Source of the DNA: Sphaerotilus sulfidivorans
GTDB lineage: Bacteria > Pseudomonadota > Gammaproteobacteria > Burkholderiales > Burkholderiaceae_C
Assembly (NCBI RefSeq): GCF_013426975.1
Contig: NZ_JACCPY010000002.1
Location: forward strand, 124,001-188,000
DNA: 64,000 bases
Direction: 5' to 3'
The notes under the pieces were generated by a model. It was not told the DNA's origin. It did not search any database and worked only from the letters and a program-made list of their open reading frames with translations. How positions within the stretch are numbered: position 1 is the first letter of the stretch; every line of letters begins with the position of its first letter. The position numbers and the translations under genes are program-made. This document shows, piece after piece, positions 1-11,325 of this stretch.

Positions 1-2
1 CG

Positions 3-2546
3 GTCCAGGACGACTCGACCGCGCACCAGTCGGCGCTGCTCAGCCTGCTGGCCACGGAAACCGAGAACATCAACACTCCGGAGATCAAGAACGGATCGAT
101 CGGGACACCGCTGCCCGGCGCGATGCGGACCGCCTACCAGTACTACGCCAACACGCTGTCGGGCACGTCCTCCCCCATCACCAACCGCACCTGCCAGCGC
201 AACTATGTGCTGCTGGCGACCGATGGCGATCCGACCATCCGCATCGGCGGGACGGCCTACTCCAATGCGGAACTCATGAACCGCCAGGTCAACGGCAACT
301 GGGTCTTCGGTCAGGCGGCCCAGGATGTGTTCACCGAGATCGGCCGTCTGCGCACGCTGACGGTGAGCGGCAATGCCGCGATCAACGGACAGTACGACGT
401 GCAGACCTATGTCGTCGGCCTGGGCGAGGTGGCGACCAATCAGGCCTCGATCGCCGCGATGAACCGCATGGCCACCGTCGGCGGCACGGGCAGTGCCTAC
501 ATGGCCACCGACCGCGCCACCCTCAGCGCTGCCTTCGCGCAGATCACCGCCGACATCCAGGCCCGCACCGCCGCCTCGGCCGGGGTGGCGATCAGCACCG
601 GGGCCTGGAAGAGCGGCACCCAGGTCTTCCAGGCGCGCTTCAACACCGGTGACTGGTCGGGCGAGCTCCGGGCGCTGGAGATGCTCTCCAGTGGCGAACT
701 GGCCACCACGCCGACCTGGGAGGCTGGCCAGCGTCTGGGCCTGAAGGACTGGAGCACCGGCCGGCAGATCCTCACCTACCGCGCCGCCTCGGCGCTGGGC
801 AGCCGGGGCGTGCCGTTTCGCTGGCCGGCCAATGCCGCCGCGCCTGGCGCCAGCGAGATCCCGCTGACGCTGGTGGCCGCGCTCAATCGCAACGGCGCCG
901 GCGTGGTCGACACCCACGGCGCGCTGCGGCTGAACTACCTGCGCGGCGACGCCAGCCGCGAACTGCGCCGCTGCCCGGCCTGCACCGCGCCGTCGGCCTT
1001 CCGCAACCGGCCGACGACGGTGCTGGGCGACATCGTCAACTCGACGCCGCTGCTGGTCACCAGCGGCGGGCGCTTCGTGCGCGACAGCGCCGAGGCCGCC
1101 GCCTACGACACCTTCCGCCGCGCGCGGGCGGCGATGGCGCCGGTGGTCTATGTCGGCGCCAACGACGGCCAGCTGCATGCCTTCGATGCCCGCACCGGCG
1201 ACGAGCTCTTCGCCTATGTGCCCGGCCTGGTCGCCGACCGGCTGGCGGCGCTGCCCGAGGCCGGCTACACCCATCAGTACAGCGTCGACGGTCCGCTGGC
1301 CGCCGGCGACGTGCATTACGCCGGCGGCTGGAAGACGCTGCTGGTGGGCACCGCCGGTGCCGGCGCCAAGGGCCTGTATGCGCTGGACATCAGCGATCCG
1401 GCGAACTTCACCGAGGCGACCGCCTCGAGGGTCGCGCGCTGGGAGATCGACGGCAGCGACGCCTCGGTCGGCCACATCCTGCAGCAGCCGCTGATCGCCA
1501 AGGCGCGCAACGGCCGCTGGATGGTCTTTTCCGGCAACGGCCTCAACAGCAGCGCCGGCGTGGCGCAGCTGCTGGCCATCGATGCCGAGACCGGCGCGGT
1601 CAGCCGGATCAGCACCCTGACCGGCACCGCAGCCAGCCCGAACGGCCTGCTCGGCCTGACCGCCATCAGCACCGCAGGCGACGGCGTGGTCGACATCATC
1701 TATGCCGGCGACCAGCAGGGGCGCCTGTGGAAGTTCGACCTGTCCGCCAGCGATCCGCTGGGCTGGAAAGTGGCCTACGGTTCGGCAGCAGTACCGCAGC
1801 CGCTGTTCTCCGCCGCCTCCGGCCAGGCCATTACCGCCCGGCCGGACGTGACCCCGCATCCGGCCGGCGGCTACCTGGTCAGCTTCGGCACCGGCAGCTA
1901 CCTCAGCCGCGATGACCTGGGCACCACCACCACGCAGAGCCTCTACGGCATCCGCGACAGCGGCACGACGGTGTCTGCCAACGAGCTGGTCGGCCAGTCG
2001 GTGCTGGGCACGCAGACCGGCGGCGACGGCCGCACCTACCGGTTCAGCACCTATGCGGTGGGCCGGCCCTCGACGCTGTTCAATGGCGACAACCAGCTCA
2101 CCGAGGCGGCGTTCCGCACCGGGAAGAAGGGCTGGCGGCTGGACCTGCCCGCCAGCGGCGAGCGCATCGTCACCGAGGTGCTGATCCGCGCCGGCAAGGT
2201 GATCGTCTCGACCCTGATCCCGAGCAGCGATCCCTGCGCCTACGGCGGCGACGGCTGGGTGATGGAACTCGATGCCATCACCGGCAACCGCGCCGACAGC
2301 CCGGCGCTGGACACCAACGGCGACAACCGCGTCGATGCGGCCGACCGGCTCACGCTGTCGGGCCAGCTCGCGCATGTCTCCGGCGTGCGGGTCGGCGGCA
2401 TTCCGTCGGCACCGAGCATCGTGCGCGCATCCGACCGCGCGCTCGACGACAAGATCGTCAACACCTCGTCCGGGACCACGGTGCGCATCCGCGAGAGCGG
2501 CATCACCGCGACCTCCGGCCGGGCAAGCTGGGAGCAGCTGCAATGA
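3..2546 (+). CDS. pilY1: PilY1-type pilus tip/adhesin protein, C-terminal part (5' end outside window)
   Basis: The frame is open from the first base, so the start lies upstream of the window. The visible 847 residues hold the end of a von Willebrand A-like region followed by the PilY1 C-terminal beta-propeller, with repeated motifs such as [16 protein letters not shown] and [20 protein letters not shown] calcium-loop-like sequence, [12 protein letters not shown], lies at 2310-2345, near the position of the second calcium site in Pseudomonas PilY1. PilY1 acts at the tip of type IV pili, supports pilus extension and surface sensing, and works with minor pilins. The stop overlaps the next pilin gene by ATGA, which implies translational coupling. 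The call is firm for the family; whether it is the main PilY1 or a paralogue cannot be told from a partial gene. Confidence 0.93.
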   Translation, partial: VQDDSTAHQSALLSLLATETENINTPEIKNGSIGTPLPGAMRTAYQYYANTLSGTSSPITNRTCQRNYVLLATDGDPTIRIGGTAYSNAELMNRQVNGNWVFGQAAQDVFTEIGRLRTLTVSGNAAINGQYDVQTYVVGLGEVATNQASIAAMNRMATVGGTGSAYMATDRATLSAAFAQITADIQARTAASAGVAISTGAWKSGTQVFQARFNTGDWSGELRALEMLSSGELATTPTWEAGQRLGLKDWSTGRQILTYRAASALGSRGVPFRWPANAAAPGASEIPLTLVAALNRNGAGVVDTHGALRLNYLRGDASRELRRCPACTAPSAFRNRPTTVLGDIVNSTPLLVTSGGRFVRDSAEAAAYDTFRRARAAMAPVVYVGANDGQLHAFDARTGDELFAYVPGLVADRLAALPEAGYTHQYSVDGPLAAGDVHYAGGWKTLLVGTAGAGAKGLYALDISDPANFTEATASRVARWEIDGSDASVGHILQQPLIAKARNGRWMVFSGNGLNSSAGVAQLLAIDAETGAVSRISTLTGTAASPNGLLGLTAISTAGDGVVDIIYAGDQQGRLWKFDLSASDPLGWKVAYGSAAVPQPLFSAASGQAITARPDVTPHPAGGYLVSFGTGSYLSRDDLGTTTTQSLYGIRDSGTTVSANELVGQSVLGTQTGGDGRTYRFSTYAVGRPSTLFNGDNQLTEAAFRTGKKGWRLDLPASGERIVTEVLIRAGKVIVSTLIPSSDPCAYGGDGWVMELDAITGNRADSPALDTNGDNRVDAADRLTLSGQLAHVSGVRVGGIPSAPSIVRASDRALDDKIVNTSSGTTVRIRESGITATSGRASWEQLQ

Positions 2547-2977
2547 ATGTCCATCGTCCCCTGTTCAGCCGCCGGTCCCGCGGCTTCACGCTGATCGAGC
2601 TGATGATCGCGGTGGCGGTCATCGGCATCCTGGCCGGGGTGGCGCTGCCGAGCTACCGCGAGCAGGTCGCCTCGGCCCGGCGCGCCGATGCCAAGGCCGC
2701 GCTGCTGGAGCTGGCACAGCGCATGGAGCGTGTCTACACCGAGCAGGGCACCTACGCCAACATCCGTCTGGGCAGCGCTGCCGGCGATCTCTATCCGACG
2801 GTCTCGCCGCAGCGGCACTACACCCTGTCGATCGTGCGCCAGGATGCCAGCGGCTTCCAGATCCGCGCCACCCGCAGCGGCGCGCAGGCCGCGGACGCCT
2901 GCGGCAACTACACCTACGACCAGGCCGGCACCCGCGGTCTGGAGTCCTCGGCGCGACCGGTCGAGAAATGCTGGTGA
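2543..2977 (+). CDS. pilE: Type IV (minor) pilin PilE
   Basis: This 144-residue prepilin has a short basic leader and the cleavage motif RGFTLIE, with G14 before F15 and the conserved Glu at mature position 5. A hydrophobic alpha-helix follows. Cysteines at 120 and 143 would form the C-terminal disulfide loop typical of type IV pilins. It should be inserted in the inner membrane, trimmed by PilD and assembled as a core or priming minor pilin. The ATG overlaps the pilY1 stop, matching the pilY1-pilE end of the fimT-pilV-pilW-pilX-pilY1-pilE cluster known in other Burkholderiales and Pseudomonas. In this context it is more likely a minor pilin than the major PilA. Confidence 0.93.
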   Translation: MNVHRPLFSRRSRGFTLIELMIAVAVIGILAGVALPSYREQVASARRADAKAALLELAQRMERVYTEQGTYANIRLGSAAGDLYPTVSPQRHYTLSIVRQDASGFQIRATRSGAQAADACGNYTYDQAGTRGLESSARPVEKCW

Positions 2978-2998
2978 TGCGGACAGAGTCTCCGTGCC

Positions 2999-3853
<855 letters not shown>

Positions 3854-3982
3854 GCGAAATGTCCTCGTGTGTGCGCCGTCGTGCGGCGGTTCTGGGCGCG
3901 GGCCAGTATATCGAGGCGCCTGCCGGGCGGCAGCGGTGGCCGGTCATGGACAATCCGCGCATCGACAGGCAAGGAGAACGGC

Positions 3983-4702
3983 ATGCGCTGGCAGGTGGCG
4001 GTGGGGTCGTCGCAGGACGCGGCGGCGGCGGTGCGGGCAGGGGCCCTGGGGCTGGACCTCCAGACGGCGCCGCCCGAGCGGGTGAGGGCGATCTGCGCCC
4101 AGGTGCGCAACCAGGCCGATGGCATCATCATCGATGCGGCCCTGCCTGCGCTGGCCGGGCCGTCGGTGCTGCAGGCCCGTCTGCAGCCGCTGCGCGATGC
4201 CGGCGTCGACCGCATCGCGGTGCCGCTGGGCGAGGGCGCGGGCGCGGTGCCGATGCTGCGGCTGATCGCCGCGTCGCGGCCCGAGGCCGGTCTGCCGCTG
4301 CTGATGCCGGTGCTGGCGCTGCCGGCCGGCGCGCCGCAGGCCGCCGCGGTCGACCGGCTCGAGGCGCTGGCCTCGCTGGCCCGGCAGCAGCGGGTGGGGG
4401 CGCTGCTGCTCGATCTGGAGACCGGCGCGCCCGAGCCCGGCGCGGTCTGGTCGCTGCGGCCGGCCCGCTCCGGACTGCCGGCGCTGATCCGCCGGCTGCA
4501 GGGCGCCGGCATCGAGGTGGGCCTGCGGGTCGCGGTCCGGCGCGAGCAGATCGGTCGCCTGCGCGACTGGGCGCCGGACTTTGTGACGCTGGTCTGCCAG
4601 GAGCGTGGCGCCCACGGCGAGCCGGTGCTCGATGTCGATCGCCTGCTCGAGCGCCTGCGCGATCCGCGCACGCCGCAGCGCCGGCCGGCGCTGGCGGCCT
4701 GA
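3983..4702 (+). CDS. MfnB-like (DUF556) TIM-barrel protein lacking the catalytic lysines
   Basis: The 239-residue protein starts MRWQVAVGSSQDAAAAVRAG; AAGGAG lies 8 bases before the ATG. Compared from memory with (5-formylfuran-3-yl)methyl phosphate synthase (MfnB, MJ1099), the order of segments fits along the length: an N-terminal strand then ALGLDL where MfnB has ADIIDVKNP, VDRIAVPL where it has IKVGLYG, ALLLDLETG where it has the DTAVKDG strand, and VGLRVAVRREQIGRL where it has the VALAGSIKKEDI strand. The lysines expected in the first three segments are replaced by Q, A and G. This suggests a family member that has lost the original chemistry or been repurposed. It precedes a SirB2 gene by 21 bp. 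The family call is an inference; a generic TIM-barrel protein of unknown function is the fallback. Confidence 0.5.
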   Translation: MRWQVAVGSSQDAAAAVRAGALGLDLQTAPPERVRAICAQVRNQADGIIIDAALPALAGPSVLQARLQPLRDAGVDRIAVPLGEGAGAVPMLRLIAASRPEAGLPLLMPVLALPAGAPQAAAVDRLEALASLARQQRVGALLLDLETGAPEPGAVWSLRPARSGLPALIRRLQGAGIEVGLRVAVRREQIGRLRDWAPDFVTLVCQERGAHGEPVLDVDRLLERLRDPRTPQRRPALAA

Positions 4703-4723
4703 GGCGTCAGCACGGAGATCGCG

Positions 4724-5110
4724 ATGGCGCTCGACTATCTGCTGCTGAAGAAGATCCATCTGCACTGCGTCGGCCTGAGCGTGGCGCTGTTCGCGCTGCG
4801 TCTGGGGCTGCGGCTGGCCGCGCCCGAGCGCCTGGCGGCCTGGAAGGTCTTGCGGGTGCTGCCGCATGGGGTCGACACGCTGCTGCTGTCGACGGCGATC
4901 GCGATGGTGGTGGTCGGCGGCATCGATCTGCTGCAGTCCCCCTGGCTGCTGGCCAAGATCGGCGCGCTGGGGCTCTACATCGTTCTGGGCTCGGTGGCGC
5001 TCAAGCGCGCGACCACCCGCACCGGCCAGGCCGCGGCCGGTCTGGCGGCGCTGGCCACCGTCGGCTGGATCGTCGCCACCGCGGTGGGCAAGCAGCCCTG
5101 GCTGCCCTGA
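4724..5110 (+). CDS. SirB2-family membrane protein
   Basis: A 128-residue integral membrane protein that opens with YLLLKKIHLHCVGLSVALFALRLGL, the hallmark N-terminus of the SirB2 family with its conserved His residues in the first helix. Four hydrophobic helices can be seen. SirB was named for up-regulation of Salmonella invasion genes, but its biochemical role is not known and most members sit in unrelated genomes. It lies 21 bp after the MfnB-like gene and 26 bp before the hemerythrin-like gene, so the three are probably cotranscribed. Confidence 0.85.
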   Translation: MALDYLLLKKIHLHCVGLSVALFALRLGLRLAAPERLAAWKVLRVLPHGVDTLLLSTAIAMVVVGGIDLLQSPWLLAKIGALGLYIVLGSVALKRATTRTGQAAAGLAALATVGWIVATAVGKQPWLP

Positions 5111-5136
5111 CGGACTCTTCCTGCTTCCATTCCTCC

Positions 5137-5715
5137 ATGACGCTTCCCGGCTTCCATTCCCCCGCGATCGGCTTCGAGCAGCCCTTCGAGATGCTCTCGG
5201 CCTGCCACGAGCGGGTCGAGCGCACGCTGGCGCTGTTCGAGCGCCTGGTCGCGCATGTGCGCGCTCAGGGCCATGACGCGGCCTCGCGCTCGGCCGCGGC
5301 CGACGTGCTGCGCTATTTCGACCTGGCTGCGCCGCACCACCACCAGGACGAGGAGCGCCATGTGCTGCCGCGGCTGCGCGCCTCGGGCACGGCGGACGCG
5401 CGGGCGCTGGCCGACACGCTCGAGACCGAGCACCGCCGCATGGAGGCGCTGTGGGCACGCCTGCGCGAGCCGCTGATCCTCTGGCGCGAGGCGCCGGACG
5501 GCGAGGTGGGCGACGGCCCGGGCCGCGACTTCCCGCTCGAGGCCGAGCGGCAGGCCTGGGCCGCGCTCTACGCCGGCCATATCGCGGCGGAGGAGGGCCG
5601 CGCCTACCCGCAGGCCCGCGCGGGGATCGACGCGCAGCCCGGCGCTGCGGAGACGCTGGCCGACATCGGCGCCGAGATGGCCGCGCGCCGCCGCACACCG
5701 CGAGGTGTGGCATGA
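5137..5715 (+). CDS. Hemerythrin (HHE cation-binding) domain protein
   Basis: The 192-residue protein contains the metal ligand pattern of a four-helix hemerythrin-like bundle: LSACHERVERTL in helix 1, AAPHHHQDEERHVLPRL in helix 2, TLETEHRRME in helix 3 and LYAGHIAAEEGRAYP in helix 4. Such proteins bind a di-iron centre and act in oxygen or nitric oxide sensing, iron storage or stress response. It is cytosolic, with no signal peptide. The start ATG gives MTLPGFHSPAIGFEQP. The stop overlaps a possible 22-codon ORF (ATGA), which in turn overlaps the TRIC channel gene. Confidence 0.85.
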   Translation: MTLPGFHSPAIGFEQPFEMLSACHERVERTLALFERLVAHVRAQGHDAASRSAAADVLRYFDLAAPHHHQDEERHVLPRLRASGTADARALADTLETEHRRMEALWARLREPLILWREAPDGEVGDGPGRDFPLEAERQAWAALYAGHIAAEEGRAYPQARAGIDAQPGAAETLADIGAEMAARRRTPRGVA

Positions 5716-5780
5716 GCGCCCGTCGCGAGTGGCTGCGCCTGGCGCTGGGCGGTGCCGCCCTGGCGCTGTTCCTGGCATGA
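5712..5780 (+). CDS. Possible 22-residue membrane micro-ORF
   Basis: The ORF encodes MSARREWLRLALGGAALALF plus LA, a basic N-terminus followed by a hydrophobic stretch long enough for one short helix. Its ATG overlaps the hemerythrin gene stop (ATGA at 5712-5715) and its stop overlaps the TRIC gene start (ATGA at 5777-5780), so it fills the gap exactly with a coupling signal on each side. It may be a real small membrane protein or simply a translational relay that carries ribosomes to the next gene. No family is recognised. Confidence 0.4.
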   Translation: MSARREWLRLALGGAALALFLA

Positions 5781-6445
5781 GCACCGAGTCCTCGCTGCTG
5801 CTGCCGCAGGCCCTGGGCCTGCTGTCCGGCCTGGTCGGACCGGTGGAGCTGGTGGCCACCCTGGCGTTCGCGCTCTCAGGCGCGATCGAGGCGGCGCGGC
5901 GCCGGCTCGATGCGGTCGGCGTGGTGGTCGCCGCCTTCCTGAGCGCCTTCGGCGGCGGCACGCTGCGCGATGTGCTGCTCGACCGCCGACCCTTCTTCTG
6001 GGTCGAGAACAGCACCCAGGTCGCGGCGGTGTTCGGGCTGTGCATCGGCGCGATGGTGATGATCCGCGCCCGCCATCTGCGCCTGACCGAGCGGGCGATG
6101 TTCTGGCCCGACACGCTCGGCCTGGGCCTGTTCGGCGCCGCCGGCACGCAGATCGCGCTGTCGGTGCAGATGCCGGCGCTGATCGCGGTGCTGATGGGCG
6201 TGATCACCGCGGTCTTCGGCGGCGTGCTGCGCGACATGGTCTGCAGCCAGATCCCGGCGACGCTGCGCGACCACCGCCCCTATGCGCTGTGCGTCTTCAT
6301 CGGCGGCTGGGCGCTGGTGCTGGCCTCGCAATGGCTGCACTGGTCGGCTGACGCGGCGCTGCTGGGCTCGGCGGCGGTCACCATCGTGCTGCGCTGGCTG
6401 GCGGTGGCGCTGGACTGGCGGCTGCCGGCGTGGCGCATGGACTGA
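5777..6445 (+). CDS. TRIC/UPF0126 (YicG-like) cation channel family protein
   Basis: A 222-residue membrane protein with about seven hydrophobic segments arranged as two repeats. Each repeat carries the family signature: GGGTLRDVLLDRRPFFWVE in the first and FGGVLRDMVCSQIP in the second. Prokaryotic TRIC proteins form trimeric potassium-permeable channels in the inner membrane. The start at MSTESS is chosen because it removes a low-complexity upstream extension and overlaps the preceding stop by ATGA. Its role alongside the hemerythrin-like gene is not known. Confidence 0.88.
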   Translation: MSTESSLLLPQALGLLSGLVGPVELVATLAFALSGAIEAARRRLDAVGVVVAAFLSAFGGGTLRDVLLDRRPFFWVENSTQVAAVFGLCIGAMVMIRARHLRLTERAMFWPDTLGLGLFGAAGTQIALSVQMPALIAVLMGVITAVFGGVLRDMVCSQIPATLRDHRPYALCVFIGGWALVLASQWLHWSADAALLGSAAVTIVLRWLAVALDWRLPAWRMD

Positions 6446-6476
6446 GCGCGGCGTCGCGCGTTGGCCGCATCGAAGG

Positions 6477-7070
6477 TCAGCGTCTGTCCGGGCCCACCTC
6501 GATCGCCCGCCCCGTCTCCAGGAAGGCGCCGCCGGCGACGTAATGCAGCGTGCGCGGCGCGGTGCTGCCGGGCGTGTCGTCGACATGCCAGCGGCCGTCG
6601 CGGAACACCTGCGCATCGGCCTGCGCGGCGACCACCTCGGCGATGAACAGGTCATGCCGGCGCTGGTTCTCGACATCGGGCAGCACGCGGCATTCCAGCC
6701 AGGCCAGGCAGCCGGCGATCCGCGGCGCGCCGACCTGCGTGGCCGCCAGCCGCTCGAAGCCGCAGGCGCCGATCTTGTCGGCCTGCTCGCGCCCCGAGCC
6801 CGATCCGGCCGCCAGCACGCCGACGGCCTGCGCGCTCGACGGAATGTTCAGCACGAACTCGCCCGAGGCCTCGACCAGCTCACGGGTGAAGGTGCTGCGG
6901 TCGATGACGACCACCACCTTCGGCGGCATGAAGTCCAGCGGCATCGCCCAGGCGGCGGCCATGACATCGTCGCGCCCGGCATGGGCGCTGCTGACCAGCG
7001 TGACCGGCCCGTGGTTGAGCAGGCGGTAGGCGCGGTCGAGGGGAACGGGGAGGAGGAGGGCGGAGCTCAT
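6477..7070 (-). CDS. Flavin reductase-like (DIM6/NTAB) FMN-binding protein
   Basis: The 197-residue protein has the split-barrel flavin reductase layout, with an N-terminal NHGPVTLVSSAHAGRDDVM segment, the AWAMPLDFMPPKVVVVID strand pair and a C-terminal LHYVAGGAFLETGRAIE region. Such proteins bind FMN and either supply reduced flavin to a monooxygenase or act as stand-alone oxidoreductases. No monooxygenase partner is nearby. It is convergent with the TRIC gene and divergent from the SUI1 gene. No strong ribosome-binding site precedes the chosen ATG. Confidence 0.85.
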   Translation of the reverse strand: MSSALLLPVPLDRAYRLLNHGPVTLVSSAHAGRDDVMAAAWAMPLDFMPPKVVVVIDRSTFTRELVEASGEFVLNIPSSAQAVGVLAAGSGSGREQADKIGACGFERLAATQVGAPRIAGCLAWLECRVLPDVENQRRHDLFIAEVVAAQADAQVFRDGRWHVDDTPGSTAPRTLHYVAGGAFLETGRAIEVGPDRR

Positions 7071-7157
7071 GGACCGGATTGTGAGCGCGCGGCCGGTGCT
7101 ACCCTCGGCGACCGGATTCCCTGTCTCCCTGTCGCCACCTTCCGCTGCGCCGCGCCG

Positions 7158-7511
7158 ATGCCTGCCGATTCCCGCCTCGTCTATTCCACCGATTCCGGCC
7201 GGGTCTGCCCGGACTGCCGCCAGCCGGTGCTGCAGTGCCTGTGCCGCGCGGCGGCCGTCTCGGGCACGCCCGACGGCGTCGTCAAGGTCAGCCGCGAGAC
7301 GCAGGGCCGCGGCGGCAAGGCGGTCACCGTGGTGCGCGGCCTGGGCCTGGCGGGCGAGGAGCTGACGGCGCTGGCCAAGGCGCTGAAGGCCGCCTGCGGC
7401 AGCGGCGGCACCGCCAAGGACGGCGTGGTCGAGATCCAGGGCGACCATGTCGCCAAGGTCGTCGCCTGGCTGCAGCAGCGCGGCCGCACGGTCAGGCGTG
7501 CCGGCGGCTGA
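7158..7511 (+). CDS. yciH: Translation initiation factor SUI1/eIF1-like protein (YciH)
   Basis: The 117-residue protein has an N-terminal zinc-ribbon-like CPDCRQPVLQCLC segment, then the SUI1 fold with VKVSRETQGRGGKAVTVVRGL and a C-terminal LQQRGRTVRRAGG tail. Bacterial YciH resembles eukaryotic eIF1 and influences start-site fidelity, although its cellular role is modest. The four clustered cysteines at the N-terminus fit the family. It ends 15 bp from the convergent ykgJ-type gene. Confidence 0.88.
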   Translation: MPADSRLVYSTDSGRVCPDCRQPVLQCLCRAAAVSGTPDGVVKVSRETQGRGGKAVTVVRGLGLAGEELTALAKALKAACGSGGTAKDGVVEIQGDHVAKVVAWLQQRGRTVRRAGG

Positions 7512-7526
7512 GCCGGCCGGTTTCGT

Positions 7527-7865
7527 TCAGCCCAGCGGCGTCAGACCGTGGCGCAGCCGGGCGCGGGCGCAGGCCTCGTCGCCGCGGCCCAGCGGTGCGA
7601 GCATGCCGAACTCGCGGCAGGGGCCGGGGCGCCATTCGTAGATGCCGCAGCCGGCCTTTTCTCCGACGGTGCCGACCAGCGCGGCGCAGCGTGGCCGGGC
7701 ATGGTCGGTGCCGCGCATGCGCGCCAGCGTGTCGCCCAGCTCGACCGCCAGGCCGTCGGGCACGCAGCCGCCGCGCGACTGCAGCTCCTCGGGCGAGAAG
7801 TCGACCCGGAAGCTGGCGCAGCAGGCGCCGCAGGTGAGGCAGGGGTTGTCGGCGGGCGTGCTCAT
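7527..7865 (-). CDS. YkgJ-family cysteine cluster (zinc/iron-chelating) protein
   Basis: A small 112-residue protein with the N-terminal NPCLTCGACCASFRVDFS motif and a later GCGIYEWRPGPCREF motif. Together these form the CxxCxxCC...C...C arrangement of the YkgJ family, proposed to bind zinc or an iron-sulfur cluster. The function is unknown. It follows argH by only 8 bp on the same strand and is probably cotranscribed with it. Confidence 0.85.
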   Translation of the reverse strand: MSTPADNPCLTCGACCASFRVDFSPEELQSRGGCVPDGLAVELGDTLARMRGTDHARPRCAALVGTVGEKAGCGIYEWRPGPCREFGMLAPLGRGDEACARARLRHGLTPLG

Positions 7866-7873
7866 CGCGGGCG

Positions 7874-9316
<1,443 letters not shown>

Positions 9317-9434
9317 CGGAGGGGCAGTCGGGAGTCCGGACGGAGGCCGACCGGAAGTGGCAGAAACGCCCGGCAGCCCCGCGCAAGCGGGCCGGCCGGG
9401 CGACAATGGCGCAGATTGTAGAGAGCGCGCGCCC

Positions 9435-10466
9435 GTGAGTCCGTCCCCGTCTGCCAGCGCCGGCGAATCCGCCGGTCTGCCGCCCCGTTCCGTGCCGATG
9501 CTGTGCCAGGGCGGGCTGGTGCTGCGCACCGTGCTGTTCGTGCATGGCGTGCTGGTGCTGGGCCTGGGGCTGCAGGGCGGCGATCTGGCCGGGCTGCTGG
9601 GCAATCTGTCGGTGCTGGTGGTGGCGGTGCTGCCGGCCACGCTGGTGTGGCTGCTGGCCGGCTGCGCGCTGCGGCCGCGGCTGGCGCGGCTGGCGCCGAT
9701 GCCGGCCGCCGCGCTGATGGGCCTGATCGGCCTGCTGTGCGCGCTGGGCGCCTGGGCGGAGCTGCGCTGGCTCGAGCAGGTCGATCCGGGCGCGCTGACC
9801 GCGCTGTCTGCCGCATCGAGCGGCGCGGCGCTGGCGGTGGCGGTCTGGCAGGTGCTGTGCCTGCGCGAGCGCCTCAACCTGCCCGCCGGCACCCAGGCGC
9901 GGCTGGCCGAGCTGCAGTCGCGCATCCGGCCGCATTTCCTGTTCAACGCGCTCAACAGCGCGATCACGCTGGTGCAGATCGACCCGGTGCGTGCCGAGGC
10001 GGTGCTGGAGGACCTGTCGGAGCTGTTCCGCGCCGCGCTGGCCAGCGCCGACGCGCCGGTCACGCTCGGCCAGGAGATCGAGCTGGCGCAGCGCTATCTG
10101 GCCATCGAGCAGGTGCGCTTCGGTGCGCGGCTGCGGGTGCGCTGGCAGCTCGATGCGCAGGCCGCCGCCGCCCGGGTGCCGGCGCTGATGCTGCAGCCGC
10201 TGGTGGAGAACGCGGTCAAGCACGGCATCGAGCCCTCGACCGAGGGCGGCGAGATCGTCATCCGCACCGGCGTGCGTCATGGCATGGCGCTGCTGACGGT
10301 CACCAATCCGCTGGGCGAGGGCCGCCCGCGCCGCGGCCACGGCATGGCGCTGCGCAATGTGCGCGAACGGCTGATGCTGCTGCATGACCTGGGCGTGCGC
10401 TTCGAGGCGGGCGCGATCGATGGCGGGCGCTTCCGGGTGCGCATCGCGATCGCGCTGCCGGACTGA
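9435..10466 (+). CDS. algZ: LytS/AlgZ (FimS)-type sensor histidine kinase
   Basis: About four N-terminal membrane helices are followed by a His_kinase domain with [13 protein letters not shown] (His167 if the GTG start is right) and an ATPase domain with [17 protein letters not shown] and [12 protein letters not shown]. This is the non-classical LytS/YehU/FimS class, which pairs with LytTR regulators. The GTG start gives 343 residues; an ATG 21 codons later is possible. Its partner begins 36 bp downstream. In Pseudomonas the orthologous pair FimS(AlgZ)-AlgR controls type IV pilus minor components and exopolysaccharide. Confidence 0.88.
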   Translation: MSPSPSASAGESAGLPPRSVPMLCQGGLVLRTVLFVHGVLVLGLGLQGGDLAGLLGNLSVLVVAVLPATLVWLLAGCALRPRLARLAPMPAAALMGLIGLLCALGAWAELRWLEQVDPGALTALSAASSGAALAVAVWQVLCLRERLNLPAGTQARLAELQSRIRPHFLFNALNSAITLVQIDPVRAEAVLEDLSELFRAALASADAPVTLGQEIELAQRYLAIEQVRFGARLRVRWQLDAQAAAARVPALMLQPLVENAVKHGIEPSTEGGEIVIRTGVRHGMALLTVTNPLGEGRPRRGHGMALRNVRERLMLLHDLGVRFEAGAIDGGRFRVRIAIALPD

Positions 10467-10502
10467 GACCGGGTACCGGACCGAGGAAAGGGGCCGACAG
10501 GC

Positions 10503-11303
10503 ATGGAGATGACGACGCCGCTGCGGGTGCTGCTGGTCGACGACGAGGAGCTGTCGCGGCTGCGGCTGCGCACCTTGCTGGCCGACTGCGTCGATCCGGC
10601 CGCCCAGGTGGTCGGCGAGGCGGCCACCGCGGCCGCGGCGCTGCACTGGCTGGCGCTGCATGCCGCCGATGTGGTGCTGCTCGACATCCGCATGCCCGGC
10701 ATGGACGGGCTGGCGCTGGCGGCGCGGCTGCGCGCGATGCCGCAGCCGCCGCGGGTCATCTTCGTGACCGCGCATGCCGAGCATGCGCTGGCGGCCTTCG
10801 AGGTCGAGGCGGTCGACTACCTGACCAAGCCGGTGCGCCGGCTGCGGCTGCAGGAGGCGCTGGCGCGGGTGGCGCAGCGTCTGGGCGGTGCGCTGCCGGC
10901 GACCGCACCGGCGCCGCTGGCCGAACCCGCGCCGGCGGTGCCGGTCATCGTGGTGCATGAGCGCGGCGAGCTGCTGCGGGTGCCGCTGACCGAGGTGCTC
11001 TACCTGAAGGCCGAGCAGAAATACGTGACGCTGCGCACCGCACACCGCACGCTGCTGCTCGACGAGTCGCTGGCCGAGCTGGAGGAGCGGCTCGGGCGCC
11101 GCTTCCTGCGCATTCACCGCAACGCGCTGGTGGCACTGGATGCGGTGGCGGCGCTGGAGCGGCGCCGCTGGAGCGACGAGCGCGGCGAGGCCGAGGCCAG
11201 CGAGGTCTGGGCGGTGCGCATCGCCGCCACCGACGAGTGGCTGGCGGTGTCGCGCCGCCAGCTCGCCAGCGTGCGCGATCTGCTGGCGGCCGAGGGGCTG
11301 TGA
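10503..11303 (+). CDS. algR: LytTR-type response regulator, AlgR family
   Basis: The 266-residue regulator has a receiver domain with the DDEE acid pocket, phospho-acceptor Asp61 in VVLLDIRMPGMDG and the YLTKPV lysine, then a linker and a LytTR DNA-binding domain with LYLKAEQKYVTLRT and FLRIHRNALVAL. It should be phosphorylated through the adjacent AlgZ-type kinase and bind LytTR-type direct repeats. In Pseudomonas and many relatives hemC follows algR; here a convergent beta-helix lipoprotein gene follows after 22 bp instead. Confidence 0.92.
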   Translation: MEMTTPLRVLLVDDEELSRLRLRTLLADCVDPAAQVVGEAATAAAALHWLALHAADVVLLDIRMPGMDGLALAARLRAMPQPPRVIFVTAHAEHALAAFEVEAVDYLTKPVRRLRLQEALARVAQRLGGALPATAPAPLAEPAPAVPVIVVHERGELLRVPLTEVLYLKAEQKYVTLRTAHRTLLLDESLAELEERLGRRFLRIHRNALVALDAVAALERRRWSDERGEAEASEVWAVRIAATDEWLAVSRRQLASVRDLLAAEGL

Positions 11304-11325
11304 GCGCCGCCCCGGCCGCCGGGCC

